Both the position numbers and the translations under genes were made by a program. 64,000 nucleotides of DNA from Paraspadella gotoi (lineage: Eukaryota; Chaetognatha). Shown in pieces: positions 46,955-56,800 of the stretch. The DNA is taken from contig CM119263.1 in NCBI GenBank assembly GCA_051294375.1, forward strand, positions 26,006,436 to 26,070,435, in the 5' to 3' direction. The notes under the pieces are model-generated. The model was given only the letters and a program-made list of their open reading frames with translations. It was not told where the DNA came from and made no database searches. Every line of letters starts with the position of its first letter. Position 1 is the stretch's first letter.

Positions 46955-49484
46955 AAAAATTGACCATCATGTCGAAATTTAAAAAGTAAAGGCGTATGTA
47001 GTAGTTATGTTTTAAACTTACAATTCTTGCAAGTAGGACCATACCCATAACCCACACAATTGCATTTGAAATAATGTGGTGCTTGCAATGTCCGCACACA
47101 TGATCCATTATTATAGCAAGGATTGGGATTGCAAGCATCTACAAAATAAAATAATACTAATAAGCATAAAATTTATAGTAAATTCAAAAGAGTATGGTCA
47201 GAAAGGTAAGAGAAAAGAACTCACCTTCTTCGCATCCCGTCCCATGGGCCGCACTATATGGTGGATGGAACCCAGAGTCGCAAGTACATTGGCGACTCCC
47301 GATGGTGTTCGTGCAAGTCGCGTTGGTCGGACAACCTCCGTTGTTAACCAAGCACTCGTTCTTGTCAACACAAGCAAAGGTGTTGATGTCGTTCGCTTGT
47401 CCGGCGCTCGGTTCATAGCCGGAATTACACGAACAGGTTAACGCGCCATTTCCGCTTTGATAGGCAAAGACGCACGTAGAATTCGTCGATTCACAACTAT
47501 AACCACCGTTCTGGTTAGCGCAGGTGTAAACCCCGTTGCAAATGTTGTGAACCGGGTTGTTACATTCGTTGTTGTCTTCGCATTTGTTAGCGGTGACGTT
47601 GTTACTGTATCCCGGTGGACATTTGCATTCATATTCGCTGACATTGGCAGGTTTTAAGCTGCAAACTCGTCCCGTCGTATTAATATTGCAAGGGTCGAAA
47701 GAGCAGGCATCTTTGGAAAAGGTATAGACAATTGTTTTCAGAAGAGGGAAGGGAGACAAAGTTTTATTTTTTTTTAAACCAAATGCTTGACATTAAAAAA
47801 GAAGATAAATTCAAGCTTAATAAAGTCCGTAGAAAAGAGTTAATTGGCTTTCTTGATCCGTTCTGACAGCACGGATTTTCTGAACAGGCCATAGCTCTTT
47901 TACACATGGGTTGACCGGCACATCACTCTTGACTGAGGCTAGAATATATGAACTTTGTCTGGGTAGATTTAAAGAGTTTACCCATTTCACTCTACAGTAT
48001 GTATCCATTTTTTAATGTGAGTTGGGAATAAAATCAAGTTTTAAAAACTCACCGATTTCGCAATCATTTCCACTGAATCCAGTTTCACACGCGCATCCAG
48101 GTGTTAATCCAAATGTTCCACTGTCTTGAATGGTGCAATTCCCTCTTCCACTACAAGTTTTATTGCAAACTGGCAATCGGGTCAAGAATGTTATTTTTGA
48201 TATATTTTCCGTAGCTGCAATTACTCTACATCGGCAAATAATACTTTTTTTTAAAAAGTAAGAACACTAAATTACGACTTATTTCCCTTTATTTACGATT
48301 TAAATTTTTTTTAAAATTAATTTTTATCTCCTTACCGACATTGACGCCGATCATTGCATCTGCTTTATTCAGAAGGCTGCACTTGAAAATGAGACAGTCG
48401 CAGGGATCAACCACAATAGACAGATTATTGTGAATCGAATTTGAAGCTGGGTTGGACACTCGAATCACCGAAGTGAAGTTGATCGAATGATGGTCTTCCT
48501 CTATCTGTAAAAGCGTACGGAGATGAGAGTCATATTGAATGTTAGTGAAGAGATCTGTGCACCTCCTATGCATCGGCTATTTTATTTGGATGGAGATTGA
48601 GTTATGACCTGGGTCGTACAAAGGACTGACAACTCTCACAAGCCCGTAATAAAAATGAATACAGATGCCCAACGTTTGTTGATAATAAAACGCCACAAAG
48701 CATTGGAATTCTATAGTTAGGAAACAAAAATCTTAAATTATATGATTATATGATTTTTGGGATTCCTCCCACACGGGATTCCTCCCAAAAGGATTCCTCC
48801 CACGTGGGATTCCTTCCACACGGGTTTCCTCCCACACGGGATTCTTCCCCAAGGGATTCCTCCCAATGGAATTGCTCCCATTCAGGATTCCTCCCTAAGG
48901 AATTCCTCCCACACGGGATTCCTCCCAAAGGAATTCCTCCCACACGTAATTCCTCCCAAGCGGGATTCCTCCCACACGGAGGAACCAATCCCGGTTAGAG
49001 AAACGGAGGTGTGCAAAGGAGGGTGAGAAAAACAATCTTCTGTGGATGTAGGAATATATTATTTCATAGAAATTACGTATTTCAATGTTTTTGGTCAAGC
49101 ATTCAACGGTTAACCCACGAATCTCCCTGATACTCTCAATGAAATTGATCGTTGGTTACTTCATTTTCTTCGACGTCCGCTTACCGTTTTGCTGCAGTTG
49201 ATAAAATCGGCTTTGAGGATGTACTTGTTCCCGCTCCGCGCCTCCACGGGACTGCAGGTTCCATTGTTGTTCCCCGTGTCGAAGGTGACTTGCTGAAACC
49301 CGTTAGTGATATCCAACTCGAAGTAGAATTTCTGGCGGTTGGGTTCTGAGGGGTCATTGCAGTCCATCGTTAGCGTCGCGTTGCCGCACTGCTCCGTCCT
49401 CGTCTCCGACGCGGAAGAGGCGAGGAAGGGGATTATGAGGAAGTATAGGAGAAAGAGGGGAAGTGGGCGTGGTCGACGACACAT
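30155..49484 (-). CDS. Mucin-like NIDO-AMOP-VWD-EGF-SEA membrane protein A
   Basis: Exons 5'-3': 49484-49185, 48504-48336, 48169-48053, 47710-47225, 47138-47022, 46791-46526, 46474-46313, 46119-45750, 43625-43498, 43344-43150, 43082-42872, 41564-41452, 41362-41242, 41082-40930, 40855-40652, 40346-40114, 39947-39734, 38642-38461, 35915-34331, 33844-33660, 33182-33083, 30855-30686, 30456-30395, 30264-30155. Phases agree throughout except at two exons (40346-40114, 30855-30686). About 1980 aa: signal peptide (LPLFLLYFLIIPFLA), EGF-like repeats (about 157-396), NIDO (about 540-680), AMOP-like Cys module (about 700-840), VWD (about 841-1080, GDPHFNTLDGKGYTFNG, GLLGNMDGDATNDF), He_PIG-like fold (about 1115-1200), EGF array, SEA, EGF, TM, tail. 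The family (mucin-4/SUSD2-type and invertebrate mucin-like proteins) is cell-surface. A tandem paralogue follows upstream on this strand. Confidence 0.88.
30686..30855 (-). CDS. Gene A exon 22: end of EGF and TM, frame broken
   Basis: It starts in frame with CSDQYEGEYCEKVKEIEEG, but the transmembrane residues (IAFFLIVIAIVAVIVTLRKK) lie in another frame. The exon is 170 nt where the flanking phases need a different remainder, and relative to B it has several extra indels in the GTT run. B has the same break at the same GGG. Acceptor and donor (GTGAGA) are intact. Confidence 0.7.
30900..33082. other. Gene A intron 21, AT-rich
   Basis: About 2.2 kb of AT-rich DNA. A segment around 30950-31090 (ATCGAGACAAA, GTGGGACCCT) recurs inverted at about 31600-31665. 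I see no coding sequence. Confidence 0.5.
33083..33182 (-). CDS. Gene A exon 21: juxtamembrane EGF
   Basis: Encodes CLAFVCQNGGSCVEA ... GEPTC. The module is completed in the next exon (CSDQYEGEYC). Confidence 0.8.
33660..33844 (-). CDS. Gene A exon 20: SEA domain with GS cleavage motif
   Basis: Encodes GGSINVEYLVKIMN after the preceding ...TSFL. SEA modules of mucins self-cleave at G|SVVV, and GSINV is a close variant. The rest of the exon (ITPGEFRRIALFLRNKL) gives the second helix. Conserved in paralogue B (58766-58582). Confidence 0.7.
33982..34121. mobile_element. Short MITE, 140 bp
   Basis: Ends TGAGGCAACTTACCACCGG and ACCGGTGGTAAGTCGCCTCA are inverted repeats with one mismatch, extending imperfectly inward. 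Non-coding, in a gene A intron. Confidence 0.65.
34331..35915 (-). CDS. Gene A exon 19: EGF array and start of SEA
   Basis: A single 1585-nt exon encodes about ten EGF/cbEGF modules (INECLDPTTC, INECTSLNPC, IDECKASPC, INECLKTPKPC, INECDKRIDNC and others) after a Cys-rich segment. It closes with the first SEA strand and helix (TPQEVTNALKKIYQDL, IIITSFL). DINEC starts mark calcium-binding repeats forming a rigid stalk. The paralogous exon at 59987-61571 has exactly the same length. Confidence 0.9.
36396..36790. repeat. Direct repeat of about 90 bp in gene A intron
   Basis: Copies at 36396-36485 and 36699-36790 share TGTCCAAAGTCAG and ATTGGTTGTACCAATTTTAT. The spacer (36544-36600) matches 51600-51650 in reverse, so this is probably part of an interspersed element. 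Confidence 0.6.
37303..38218 (+). mobile_element. TIR element family 1 with internal minisatellite
   Basis: The left end TTAGTCGGATCTGCTTATCA continues into its own reverse complement (a terminal hairpin). The right end has AGATCCGACATTGTTTGC, giving inverted GTCGGATCT ends. Between about 37686 and 38085 lies a minisatellite of 16-18-bp units (GATGCAAGTTGAAAAAAT), about 20 copies. It is non-coding and inserted in the intron upstream of gene A's large EGF exon. Confidence 0.7.
38461..38642 (-). CDS. Gene A exon 18: EGF-like
   Basis: Continues the previous module (FVATTNPGRTTPPLEK) into an EGF core CDCVNGGKCVYE ... CDCPPNWEG. Entry is phase 2 through an AAG acceptor, exit phase 1. Confidence 0.75.
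39040..39260. mobile_element. Interspersed repeat family 3
   Basis: Shares GTGTTGTCTTCTGGA, GGGAGCATCTA and CTGAACAGAAAGGG with 51780-52010 and, inverted, with 59450-59660. Ends are not defined; type unknown. Confidence 0.55.
39734..39947 (-). CDS. Gene A exon 17: He_PIG-like domain
   Basis: Encodes ANTPPTITSSVGA and ENLPQAATYNSTTGAFQWT, the pattern of Ig-like He_PIG/cadherin-type folds (LPxGxxxxxxTGxxxGT). It lies between VWD and the EGF stalk and joins in phase to the exon at 38642. Confidence 0.65.
40114..41564 (-). CDS. Gene A exons 12-16: VWD domain, with a frame break
   Basis: Exons 41564-41452, 41362-41242, 41082-40930, 40855-40652 and 40346-40114 encode a von Willebrand D module beginning GDPHFNTLDG, ending with GLLGNMDGDATNDF and CGNDNSCLFDVS. 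In the last exon the frame meets TGA at 40165-40167. One missing T in the TTT run there would restore LSGTKQAFETLVATRAAD and make this exon's phase match its neighbour. It is either an assembly deletion or a real frameshift allele. Confidence 0.8.
42640..42861 (+). mobile_element. TIR element family 2 beside a gene A donor
   Basis: Shares ACTCACTGCATTGGAAATCC and CTTAACAAATGAGCAAC with the 15699 copy and ends GCGGCGCAAC. Its end lies about 10 bp from the exon-11 boundary at 42872, so the donor's downstream bases derive from the insertion border. Confidence 0.6.
42872..43344 (-). CDS. Gene A exons 10-11: AMOP-like Cys-rich module
   Basis: Two exons (43344-43150, 43082-42872) lie between NIDO and VWD, where AMOP occurs in relatives. 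They carry HCPCSVDIAADG, ERECSRSCEYTVDG, CLNDFYLCYEQG and DCRPSYDQC. The assignment rests on position and cysteine pattern. Confidence 0.6.
43649..43912. mobile_element. Foldback MITE with 8-bp TSD
   Basis: Arms of about 75 bp (left TCATAATTACCAATTTTTCG, right its near complement CGAACGAAAAATAGGTAATT) surround an AT-rich centre. ATATACTA flanks both sides (43641-43648 and 43913-43920), an 8-bp duplication as made by hAT transposases. It sits about 20 bp upstream of the gene A exon-9 acceptor. Confidence 0.7.
44009..45655 (+). mobile_element. TIR element family 1, long copy with nested insertion
   Basis: Starts TTAGTCGGCTCTGCTTATCA and ends GCAGATCCGACATTGTTTGC. It contains a (GGCTAT)n run at 44689-44719 and a nested Penelope-like hairpin (44780-44987). 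It fills the intron between exons 8 and 9 of gene A together with the MITE at 43649. Confidence 0.65.
44780..44987 (+). mobile_element. Penelope-like foldback fragment with 13-bp TSD
   Basis: Two arms of about 88 bp are near-perfect inverted copies meeting at ATCAGCGCTGAT. Each carries a CTGATGA/CTGATAA box, a GACTC...GAGTC stem and GAAACATGT. The right side ends ACAACGAAAAGAAAGG. GATAAATTATCTA (44767-44779 and 44988-45000) flanks it as a target-site duplication. Related fragments are at 57995-58125 and 63893-64000. Confidence 0.6.
45750..46119 (-). CDS. Gene A exon 8: NIDO domain core
   Basis: Encodes WTVVVAEWDHVYPLP then MEAIIVSDGHVTLVAYND, the beta-sheet pattern of NIDO domains (nidogen, SUSD2, MUC4). 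The next exon continues GGHGFAGLQVFNTY, matching the xAGFN segment that closes NIDO. Confidence 0.75.
46868..46950. repeat. (GA)n microsatellite in gene A intron 5
   Basis: Perfect GA run of about 80 bp on the plus strand, i.e. CT in the gene's sense strand, 75 bp upstream of the exon-6 acceptor. Confidence 0.97.
47022..48169 (-). CDS. Gene A exons 3-5: EGF-like repeats
   Basis: Three exons (48169-48053, 47710-47225, 47138-47022), all phase 1 at entry, encode EGF modules with CACETGFSGNDC, CKCPPGYSNN, DKNECLVNNGGCPTNATC and CNPNPCYNNGSC. Modules with DxxEC starts should bind calcium. Symmetric phase-1 exons are typical of shuffled extracellular modules. Confidence 0.85.
48763..48985. repeat. 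Minisatellite in gene A intron 1
   Basis: About 13 units of 15-17 bp around GGGATTCCTCCCACAC, alternating CACACGG and CAAAGG endings. Both strands are open by chance (GFLPHGIPP, GGIPLGRN). It is not a CRISPR array: units are contiguous without unique spacers. Confidence 0.9.
49185..49484 (-). CDS. Gene A exon 1: signal peptide
   Basis: The second in-frame ATG (49484) is chosen because it places a basic MCRRRPRP stretch directly before a hydrophobic core and an ASSASE cleavage region, a textbook signal peptide. An upstream in-frame Met 29 codons earlier would bury it. The mature part has paired cysteines and several N-glycosylation motifs. Confidence 0.75.
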
Positions 49485-49855
49485 TGTGGAGTTTTGAGAT
49501 CGATGAGGTCCGAATGGTAAGGCGAATTTTAATGCGGACGTACAGACGTGAGGAATGAGAAGGATTATCAAAGACTTTTTGTATTTTTTTTATTGGTTGT
49601 TTTGTATTGGGTTTTTTTTCTCGATTTTTACATTTATTAATTCAAAGTATTTATTAATTTCGTGATTTTTTTTAATTTTGTTGTGCCGATGTTTACATTA
49701 CCTTAATTAATACTACTTTACAAAATTCAATCCGGTTTTGTCTTCATCATAAGTCGCGCCATTATTTTTTACTCCAGATTTCGAGAGAAAAAAGTTTCTC
49801 AGGTCTCTTTTCGTCGCTTCTCGAAAAAAAAAATTGGTGCTCACGAAATAAAGTT
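49485..49855 (-). promoter_or_regulatory. Presumed 5' flank/UTR of gene A
   Basis: AT-rich sequence directly upstream of the start codon and bounded by a transposable element at 49856. I see no clear TATA box or initiator, so only the position supports this. Confidence 0.3.
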
Positions 49856-51293
49856 TTTAGTCGAATCTGCTTATCAGCAAATTCCGACTCCATAATTAGG
49901 GGAAGCCTAACTCAGTAAGTTGGTTAAAAAATTTGAATTAAGTACCTGCTCAAACGAAAATTTATACATTTTTTAAAAAATTTGAATAGACACAAAATTT
50001 TAATATTACTCCATATATTAAATTTTTAATATTTATTTATATATAGGAAAGGCTTAAAATTTTTTTAGGATTTTTATATTTTTAAGATAAGATTCAGGTT
50101 GCTAGCAAAAAGTTGTCTTCACTAAGTATAATTCTTTTTTTGATATTTTGATCATAAGTGGGTGACTATTTATAATCATCTAAATCATCATCTTTTGATA
50201 ATTTTTTTACTTTTTCTTAATTTTGACCAAGAAAACATAATTTTTTTTGAAAGGTGTAGTTATATTTTTTATTTAACTTTTTATCCTCTATCAGAATCCA
50301 CCAAAAAAGTTGAGATTGATTAAAAAATTTTTTATCATTATATAGTAATATTGTAAATTTGATAGCTACAATAAAAGCATTAAAATCAAACTTTTTTAAA
50401 AAATTCTTTTTTACCTGAAAGTAGATTTCAAGACTAAAGTTTCGAACCCCCGCCCCTATTGAATTTGTTGGTAAGTCACTTAGATTATGTCATAACATAA
50501 AATTATGATAAATTATGCCCAAAAAAATGATGTCCGTCCGTCCTTCTGTCTGTCCCACCTTAGCAATAATCTCTATTTACTTGGATGGTTGGATTGGAAT
50601 GAAATTTTGTGTATGGTTAGGGGACTGTAAGATTGAGCTACATATAAAATTTCGATCGAATCGTCCGCGTAAAAATGACCTTTGAGTTGGGAAGCGAATG
50701 ACTTGCCTCCGGCACCAATGGCCGCTGATGAACGGTTGGTAGATTTTAGTCCACCATACATCCCCCCCTCCCGTAGGGAGAAGTCTGTTGTGTCTCTTCA
50801 GTGAATTGTTGTTTGTGGAAAGTGCATCACCAAGTTGAGGCATGTCGCCTGATGTGTTGTTGGCGGAAAGTGTATCGCCAGGTTGAGGCATTTCGCCTGA
50901 AAGTGTTGTTGTTGCAAGTTGAAAAAATTAAGCAAGTTGAAAAGATTAAGCAAGTTAAAAACTATGCAAGTAAAAATAAACAAAATATTTAAAATATTAT
51001 ATTTATTGATAAAATAATTTTTATATTATAAAAAATTAATTGTGTTGGTGTAATAGTTAAGTCTAATCCGTTGAAAGCAATTTACGTAAATGTATTGGTG
51101 CAGCCAGAGGTTCTTTGACTTATTGATTTATAGATATTTTCATCGATTTGTTAAGAAGTCTGTTATGATTTGTTTTGTTATGATCTTTTATGATCAGTAG
51201 AGATCACAAAGAATTGTCGTGATTATCATCTTTTTAGCAGATTAACGCTAAATTGTCGTAGGCAGATCCGACATTGTTTGCTCCAACTTGTTA
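49856..51293 (+). mobile_element. TIR element family 1, long copy with nested SINE
   Basis: Starts TTAGTCGAATCTGCTTATCA and ends GCAGATCCGACATTGTTTGC. A SINE piece (50688-50770, minus) and a two-unit repeat of about 50 bp (50806-50907) interrupt it. It lies between genes A and B. Confidence 0.6.
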
Positions 51294-53254
51294 AATCAAA
51301 ACCTGTTTCGCCAATGAAGTTTTCGAGCGTAGGTTGACAATTCTCCAAATTTCGTTACCCCATTAACAAGTGACTAACTTGCTTATCGACCTTTTTTTTT
51401 AATTCGGTGCCTTTAATTGGATTGAAAGTCCACCTTGTCATATTCTCAAATTTATATCTGGGTTGCCTAATACTTAATTACCCATCCTTTTATGGGTCAA
51501 ATAACTGCTAGGTTGGAATATGAATAATAATTGAATATGATAGGAATAGAGACAAAAAATATGAAAGGTGAGCACAAGAAACGTTAAAAGCCAAAAAAAG
51601 ATTCAATGAAGTGGTATAATATTTCAAAGAATATTTCAATTGTATGAAAAGACCTTAAGACTTAAGACTTTAAAATTTTGTATTAAAATTTAAAAATAAA
51701 TGTAAAAATTTAATTTATTTCACCTTTATTAGATTTAATAATATTCTTTATATAAATTATATTCTTTCATAATATAATGGGGAGAGGGATGTTAGTGTTG
51801 TCTTCTGGACATATAGGGAGCATCTATACAACACAAGGTTAAAAGTTACTTTTTGCTCTAGTTATTAGATATCATTCTTGTTAAGAAGTCATTTATTGAA
51901 AATTCAAAATATCCAGAAGTCTGAACAGAAAGGGATGGAGAGGATAATTTGTTATGGGATTAAGGTTATTTATGATTCGTCATTGTTGAGGGTAAAGACT
52001 ACATGACTTTTCATGTGATTTCGTCATTCGTGACCACATACACATATACAGAAATGAATCATGTGCTCAACAAGCGTCTTAAGACCCCGGTCATGAGCCA
52101 CCGGGTCACGACTCAAGCTGTTCATTTGTTTACTTTTTTTCGCAAACTTGTCAAATTACAATTCAAATTAGAATGATATGCTTTCCGATGTCCATTTCAA
52201 ATTGGAGGTAGACTTTTTAAATTTTTATTTATTTTAACTTTGGTATATATATTTTTATTAGTTAGAGTTTTTAATTTAAGCGTATTCATTTGTTTTTTTT
52301 AAAATTTATTACATTTAAACTAAAGCAGTATGGTGGACTACAATCACCCAACCGTTCACAAGCGGACAGTGGTGCCCGTGGCAAGTCACTCACATTCCAA
52401 CCCAGAGGTCCGGGGTTCTAGCCCGTTGGTCGCCTAGCAGATAACCGCTTAACCCGCCTGTAACACGGTTTTACAGCCTGATCCGAAGCTCAGGGACTGT
52501 TTATATTGAACGGTTCTGTCACTAACACATAACTTTAATTACTGTCTCTTCAGTAGCTATGTTGATTCTGCAATACTAGATTCTGAGATGGGAATCGTAT
52601 ACTAAAATTTTATTTACATATATGTATCTATCTTTAAATTTGAATTCAGTTCATCTTAAAAATCAGTTCATCGTAAATAGTTTAACAATTTTAGAAAGGA
52701 GTTATTTAAGTGAACCCGATTTCAGATTCGCGAAAAATAATTTTGAATAGCGAAATGCAATTTTGTGTGGCGACATGTAATTTCAGAATTGGCAAAATTC
52801 TGACAATTTGACGTTGGTACAACAGCTAGCTCATAGCAGACCCGACCTATGATTAAAATGGTTTGTCAGTTGTTTAATGCGGGGCTCCTAATAGTGAAAC
52901 CAACCCGTCATCTCTTGCATGCAGTTGGAGGTGCTTGATTTAAAGGCGAAAGTTTTTCTTCCCACATTTTGAACCAATGTAAATTACACAAGCTCGTCTC
53001 ATTTTTTTCGTTCATATTTATGTTGCTTACACTTTTTAGTATCCTAGTCTGATAAATCTAATATTCTGAAAGTGTACATCTTTTTACTTATCGAATATCG
53101 AAACTGAATCATTTCAATTTAAACGAGAAAAAGAATTAGTTTTCATTGTTCACATAATGTACACAAGGTAATTATGTATAAGCCACCCAAAAATTGTATT
53201 TACAAAATTCAACAAAGGAAATAAAGACACAAAAAATATTCTCTGTTACATAGT
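51294..53254. other. Intergenic spacer between paralogues
   Basis: It holds repeat family 3 (51780-52010), a SINE remnant (52085-52125) and a SINE (52325-52510), otherwise AT-rich non-coding DNA. Confidence 0.6.
52325..52510 (+). mobile_element. tRNA-derived SINE
   Basis: It reads GTGGCAAGTCACTCAC (box-A-like) then GGGGTTCTAGCCC (box B). The leading part, TATGGTGGACTAC...CCAACCGTTCA, matches 50688-50770 in reverse. It is SINE-derived, not a functional tRNA. Confidence 0.55.
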
Positions 53255-53260
53255 TTTATT
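53255..53260 (-). promoter_or_regulatory. Poly(A) signal candidate, gene B
   Basis: AATAAA on the minus strand about 306 bp past the gene B stop codon. Confidence 0.45.
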
Positions 53261-53565
53261 TAATAAAACGTCTTCGCCTCTCACTTCAACTCATTCTCCC
53301 GCTCATCTTTTATCTTTTCAAAATGAGACCCATTTTGGCACCCCATAAAAAGTTAATTAATATAAGACAACACTAACAGCCCTCTCCCATTAATAATATA
53401 TAGATTATCTAAAACCAAAAATAATAAAAAATAATATTAATAAAAAAAAATATAGTATTTGTAGTAAATAATTTTAATGAATAATTAAAATCTAAAACTT
53501 AAAATAGTGAAACTTAAAACCCTTCTCCCATCACCGTTCCCACCGTTCCCCTCTTCTTCCCTCCT

Positions 53566-53874
53566 CTAAGTATCGGAAGGTTGACCGTAGGGCGCGGACT
53601 CGTAGGTGCCAAAGTTGTCATATCCTCCGCCGGACCCGAGGTACAACTGAGATCGTCGAAAGGCCGATATGCCTGTCAGAAACGTTAATTAAAAAAATTA
53701 TGACAATCTTTAATACAATTTTTGGCGAAAATTCATCGAAAAATACTTATAAATACCAAAAAAAATGATAACACTACGAAAACCGAAAAAAAGTTTGCGA
53801 AACCTGGATCAAATGTTCCTGGGGCGTCGCCGCGAAGCATGACTGGCGCGTCACCAGATACCCACGTGCCGTAT
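53566..53874 (-). CDS. Gene B cytoplasmic tail exons
   Basis: Exons 53874-53804 and 53672-53566 encode KYGTWVSGDAPVMLRGD and GISAFRRSQLYLGSGGGYDNFGTYES. The shared core AFRRSQLY...GGYDNF.TYES contrasts with freely changed flanks, suggesting a protein-binding motif. Confidence 0.8.
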
Positions 53875-56800
53875 CTGAAGTAAGTATATAGTCACAATTA
53901 TTGCCACTTACTCTTTATCATTACATCTTAAAATTATTTTCAAAGTTCTTTTGTTTTACTATTACAATTTATTTAACTTTTAAACATTGCTTTATCACTT
54001 TTACTTTCTTTCTAGTTATATCTGCTATCAGATATGCTTACAGCAGACCCAACTTTATAATTGACTATGTTCGCCTATATTGGTTCAACCTATTATCTAA
54101 TTGGTAAATCATTTACAAAATATATACCAATTTAAAATAAACGTCTTTTTGTCCATACGTCCATCCATACGTCTAATGTATTAAGATGAAATTTTGATTA
54201 TGAATATGAAAATGAGTTGAAAAAATACATAGTAAATAAACAAAAAACCTACATTCTCCTACTTTTTATCTTTTTTGCCTCCATATGAAAAGTGAATGAA
54301 TGCTCTAACAATAATAAATATAATCTTACTAATAACACAGCCACGATTATCACCACAAACATCACACAAAGAAAGCTTTTATAGAGAGGACACCAGGTTA
54401 AACTCCCGCTCTTCTCCGAACCCACCAATTGCCTATACCCTAGCTACAACCACAGCAAGAACAATGACTAAAATGATACAGTCGCAACTACAACATTTAT
54501 AACCACTATCCCAACAACCAAAACAGCATGTTTATACCATCTAGGAAAAAAGTATATCACACTTTTAGTAGAGGATGTCTAATCGAAAACTTGTTTAATT
54601 TTAAATAAATTAGATTTTTTCCAAATCTACATTGAATATCCTTTCAGTAGGTTTCTTTTATTTTTTCATAGCTCAAATCGTTTAAAAGTTACAGGCAAAA
54701 AAAGATCGCTACCTCAAATAAAAAATATCGAAAAAAATCATATTTAGTTTTCTACCATTTTTAGTACTTAGTTATGTATTTTTCTTTCAAATTGAGTTAG
54801 TTATTTCTTTTATTTTTAAAAATTTCACAATTAATTTAAGTCAATTAATTAATTAGGCAATTAATGAATTAATTTATCTGATCTGAATTGTTTGTTTTTA
54901 GGTCTTTTCGTCACTGACCACGACAAAAGCAACGGCGACGATGATGGCGACGACGACAATATTGCCGATAACGATTGACTTAATTGATTGTTTGACTGAT
55001 TGATTGATTAATTAATTAATAAATAAATTGATTGAATAATAAATTAATAGATAAATTGATTGATTGAATAATTAATAGATTAATTATTGACTGATTTATT
55101 AATTATTGATTATTTAATTGACTAATTAATTAATTGATTAATTATTAGATTAATTAATACATCTTGCATTTACATTTAATATAAAAATAAAAAGAAGCAT
55201 AATCAATTAGCAAAACAGGTTTTTTGTTTTTTATATTTAAACTCATTTCCACTCAGACGATCCTATCGAAACTTTATTTCCAACTTAATCACACACTTTC
55301 CTACCCACATACAAAATTTTAGGTCAATCGCCCCATCCACTCTTGAGTAATTGGCGTTCAAATAGTTAAATATTTTTTTTTTTCCATTTAAACCTATCTC
55401 CACTCGGACGATTCCATCGAAACTTTATATCCAACTCAATCACACACTTCCATACCCACACACAAAATCTCATTCTAATCCAACCATCCAATCACGAGTT
55501 TTTTGCTAAGGTTGGACGGACGGACAGACAGACAGACGGACGGACAGACATCATTTCTTTTGCATAATTTATCATAATTAGATGTTCTGACATGATATAA
55601 GTGAATGCCCGACACGATTGAGGGGGCGGACCGACAAAGTAAATTATAAAGTCGGGATTTGCTGATAAGCAGATCGGACTAAAAAATGAGAGAGCATGCC
55701 CAGACAAATTCAGGCAATAGCCGATGCCAAGGGAGGGCACACCAAATATTAAGTATGTTTTACCCGTATTTTGTATATTTTTTTATTAAATAAATAAACT
55801 TTTTAACAATTATGTGATATACTTTTTTCCTAGATAATATATAAAAATAACTATGATAATTTATATAAATATATATATATATATATACTTTATGGGTAAA
55901 CACAAAAAGTAACCAAATGATAAAATACTCGCGGTCCAAATAATTATTAAATATTTATTCTAAACAATTTCATCGTTTACAATCTTATCATCTTATCATC
56001 TAATTAGCTGATTTGTAAAATTTGGAAAATCTGACCTTTCACATTTTTTTAACTGTTTTGCTTTTTTTATTTCTTTTTTTAAAATTTCGCTTACTTCTCC
56101 TTCTTTCTAATGGTGACTATGATAGCCACGATGGCGATGACTATGAGAAAGAAGGCGATTATGACAACAACAACAATGATCGCAATATACAGCGTCGGAG
56201 AGCCCTTCTTCTATTTCCTTCACTTTTTCGCAATATTCTCCTTCATATAGTTCAGGGCACCTGGAAAACAGAAGGGGAATGGCGATTGATTGATCAAATA
56301 GTTGTATTGGTACATACAATATACAATTATATAATTTTGGCTCGTAATAGGCTTAAATTATGTATATTGTGGGATTTGATCCCGGCTTCTTATTATAGTT
56401 TTAACAGCAGCAACATCATTAAGGAAACTCAATCTTACTGGCAAGTTGGCTCCCCAGTCGCAGCAGCTTCAATACAAAACCCTCCATTTTGACAGACAAA
56501 AGCCAAACACTTTTGGGTCAGAAGAGTCTCGACCAAAACTGAAATGGAAGATTAAATACAATTTTTAAAAAAAAAAACCGTCATTTGATATACATAACAG
56601 AAAAACGGTTTTTTGAAGAGTCTTTTGTCCACAAACGATCCCTCCCGTCAACATTTAACATCTTCAGGGTTCGGAATCAAAACTTATAAAAAATTGTATC
56701 ATATTCACAAATAAGCCCATATATTCTAACATTTTAAAAGATATCAATGAAATTTATATCAAATATAAACCAAACGTTGAGAAGTTTTGGTCACGACGTA

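Noticed and set aside
47816-48008. Minus-strand frame of 63 codons in gene A intron 3
   Set aside because: Flanking exons splice in phase without it and its translation matches no module of the protein.
48763-48985. Open frames on both strands (about 65-90 codons)
   Set aside because: Produced by the minisatellite; they lie in intron 1 of gene A.
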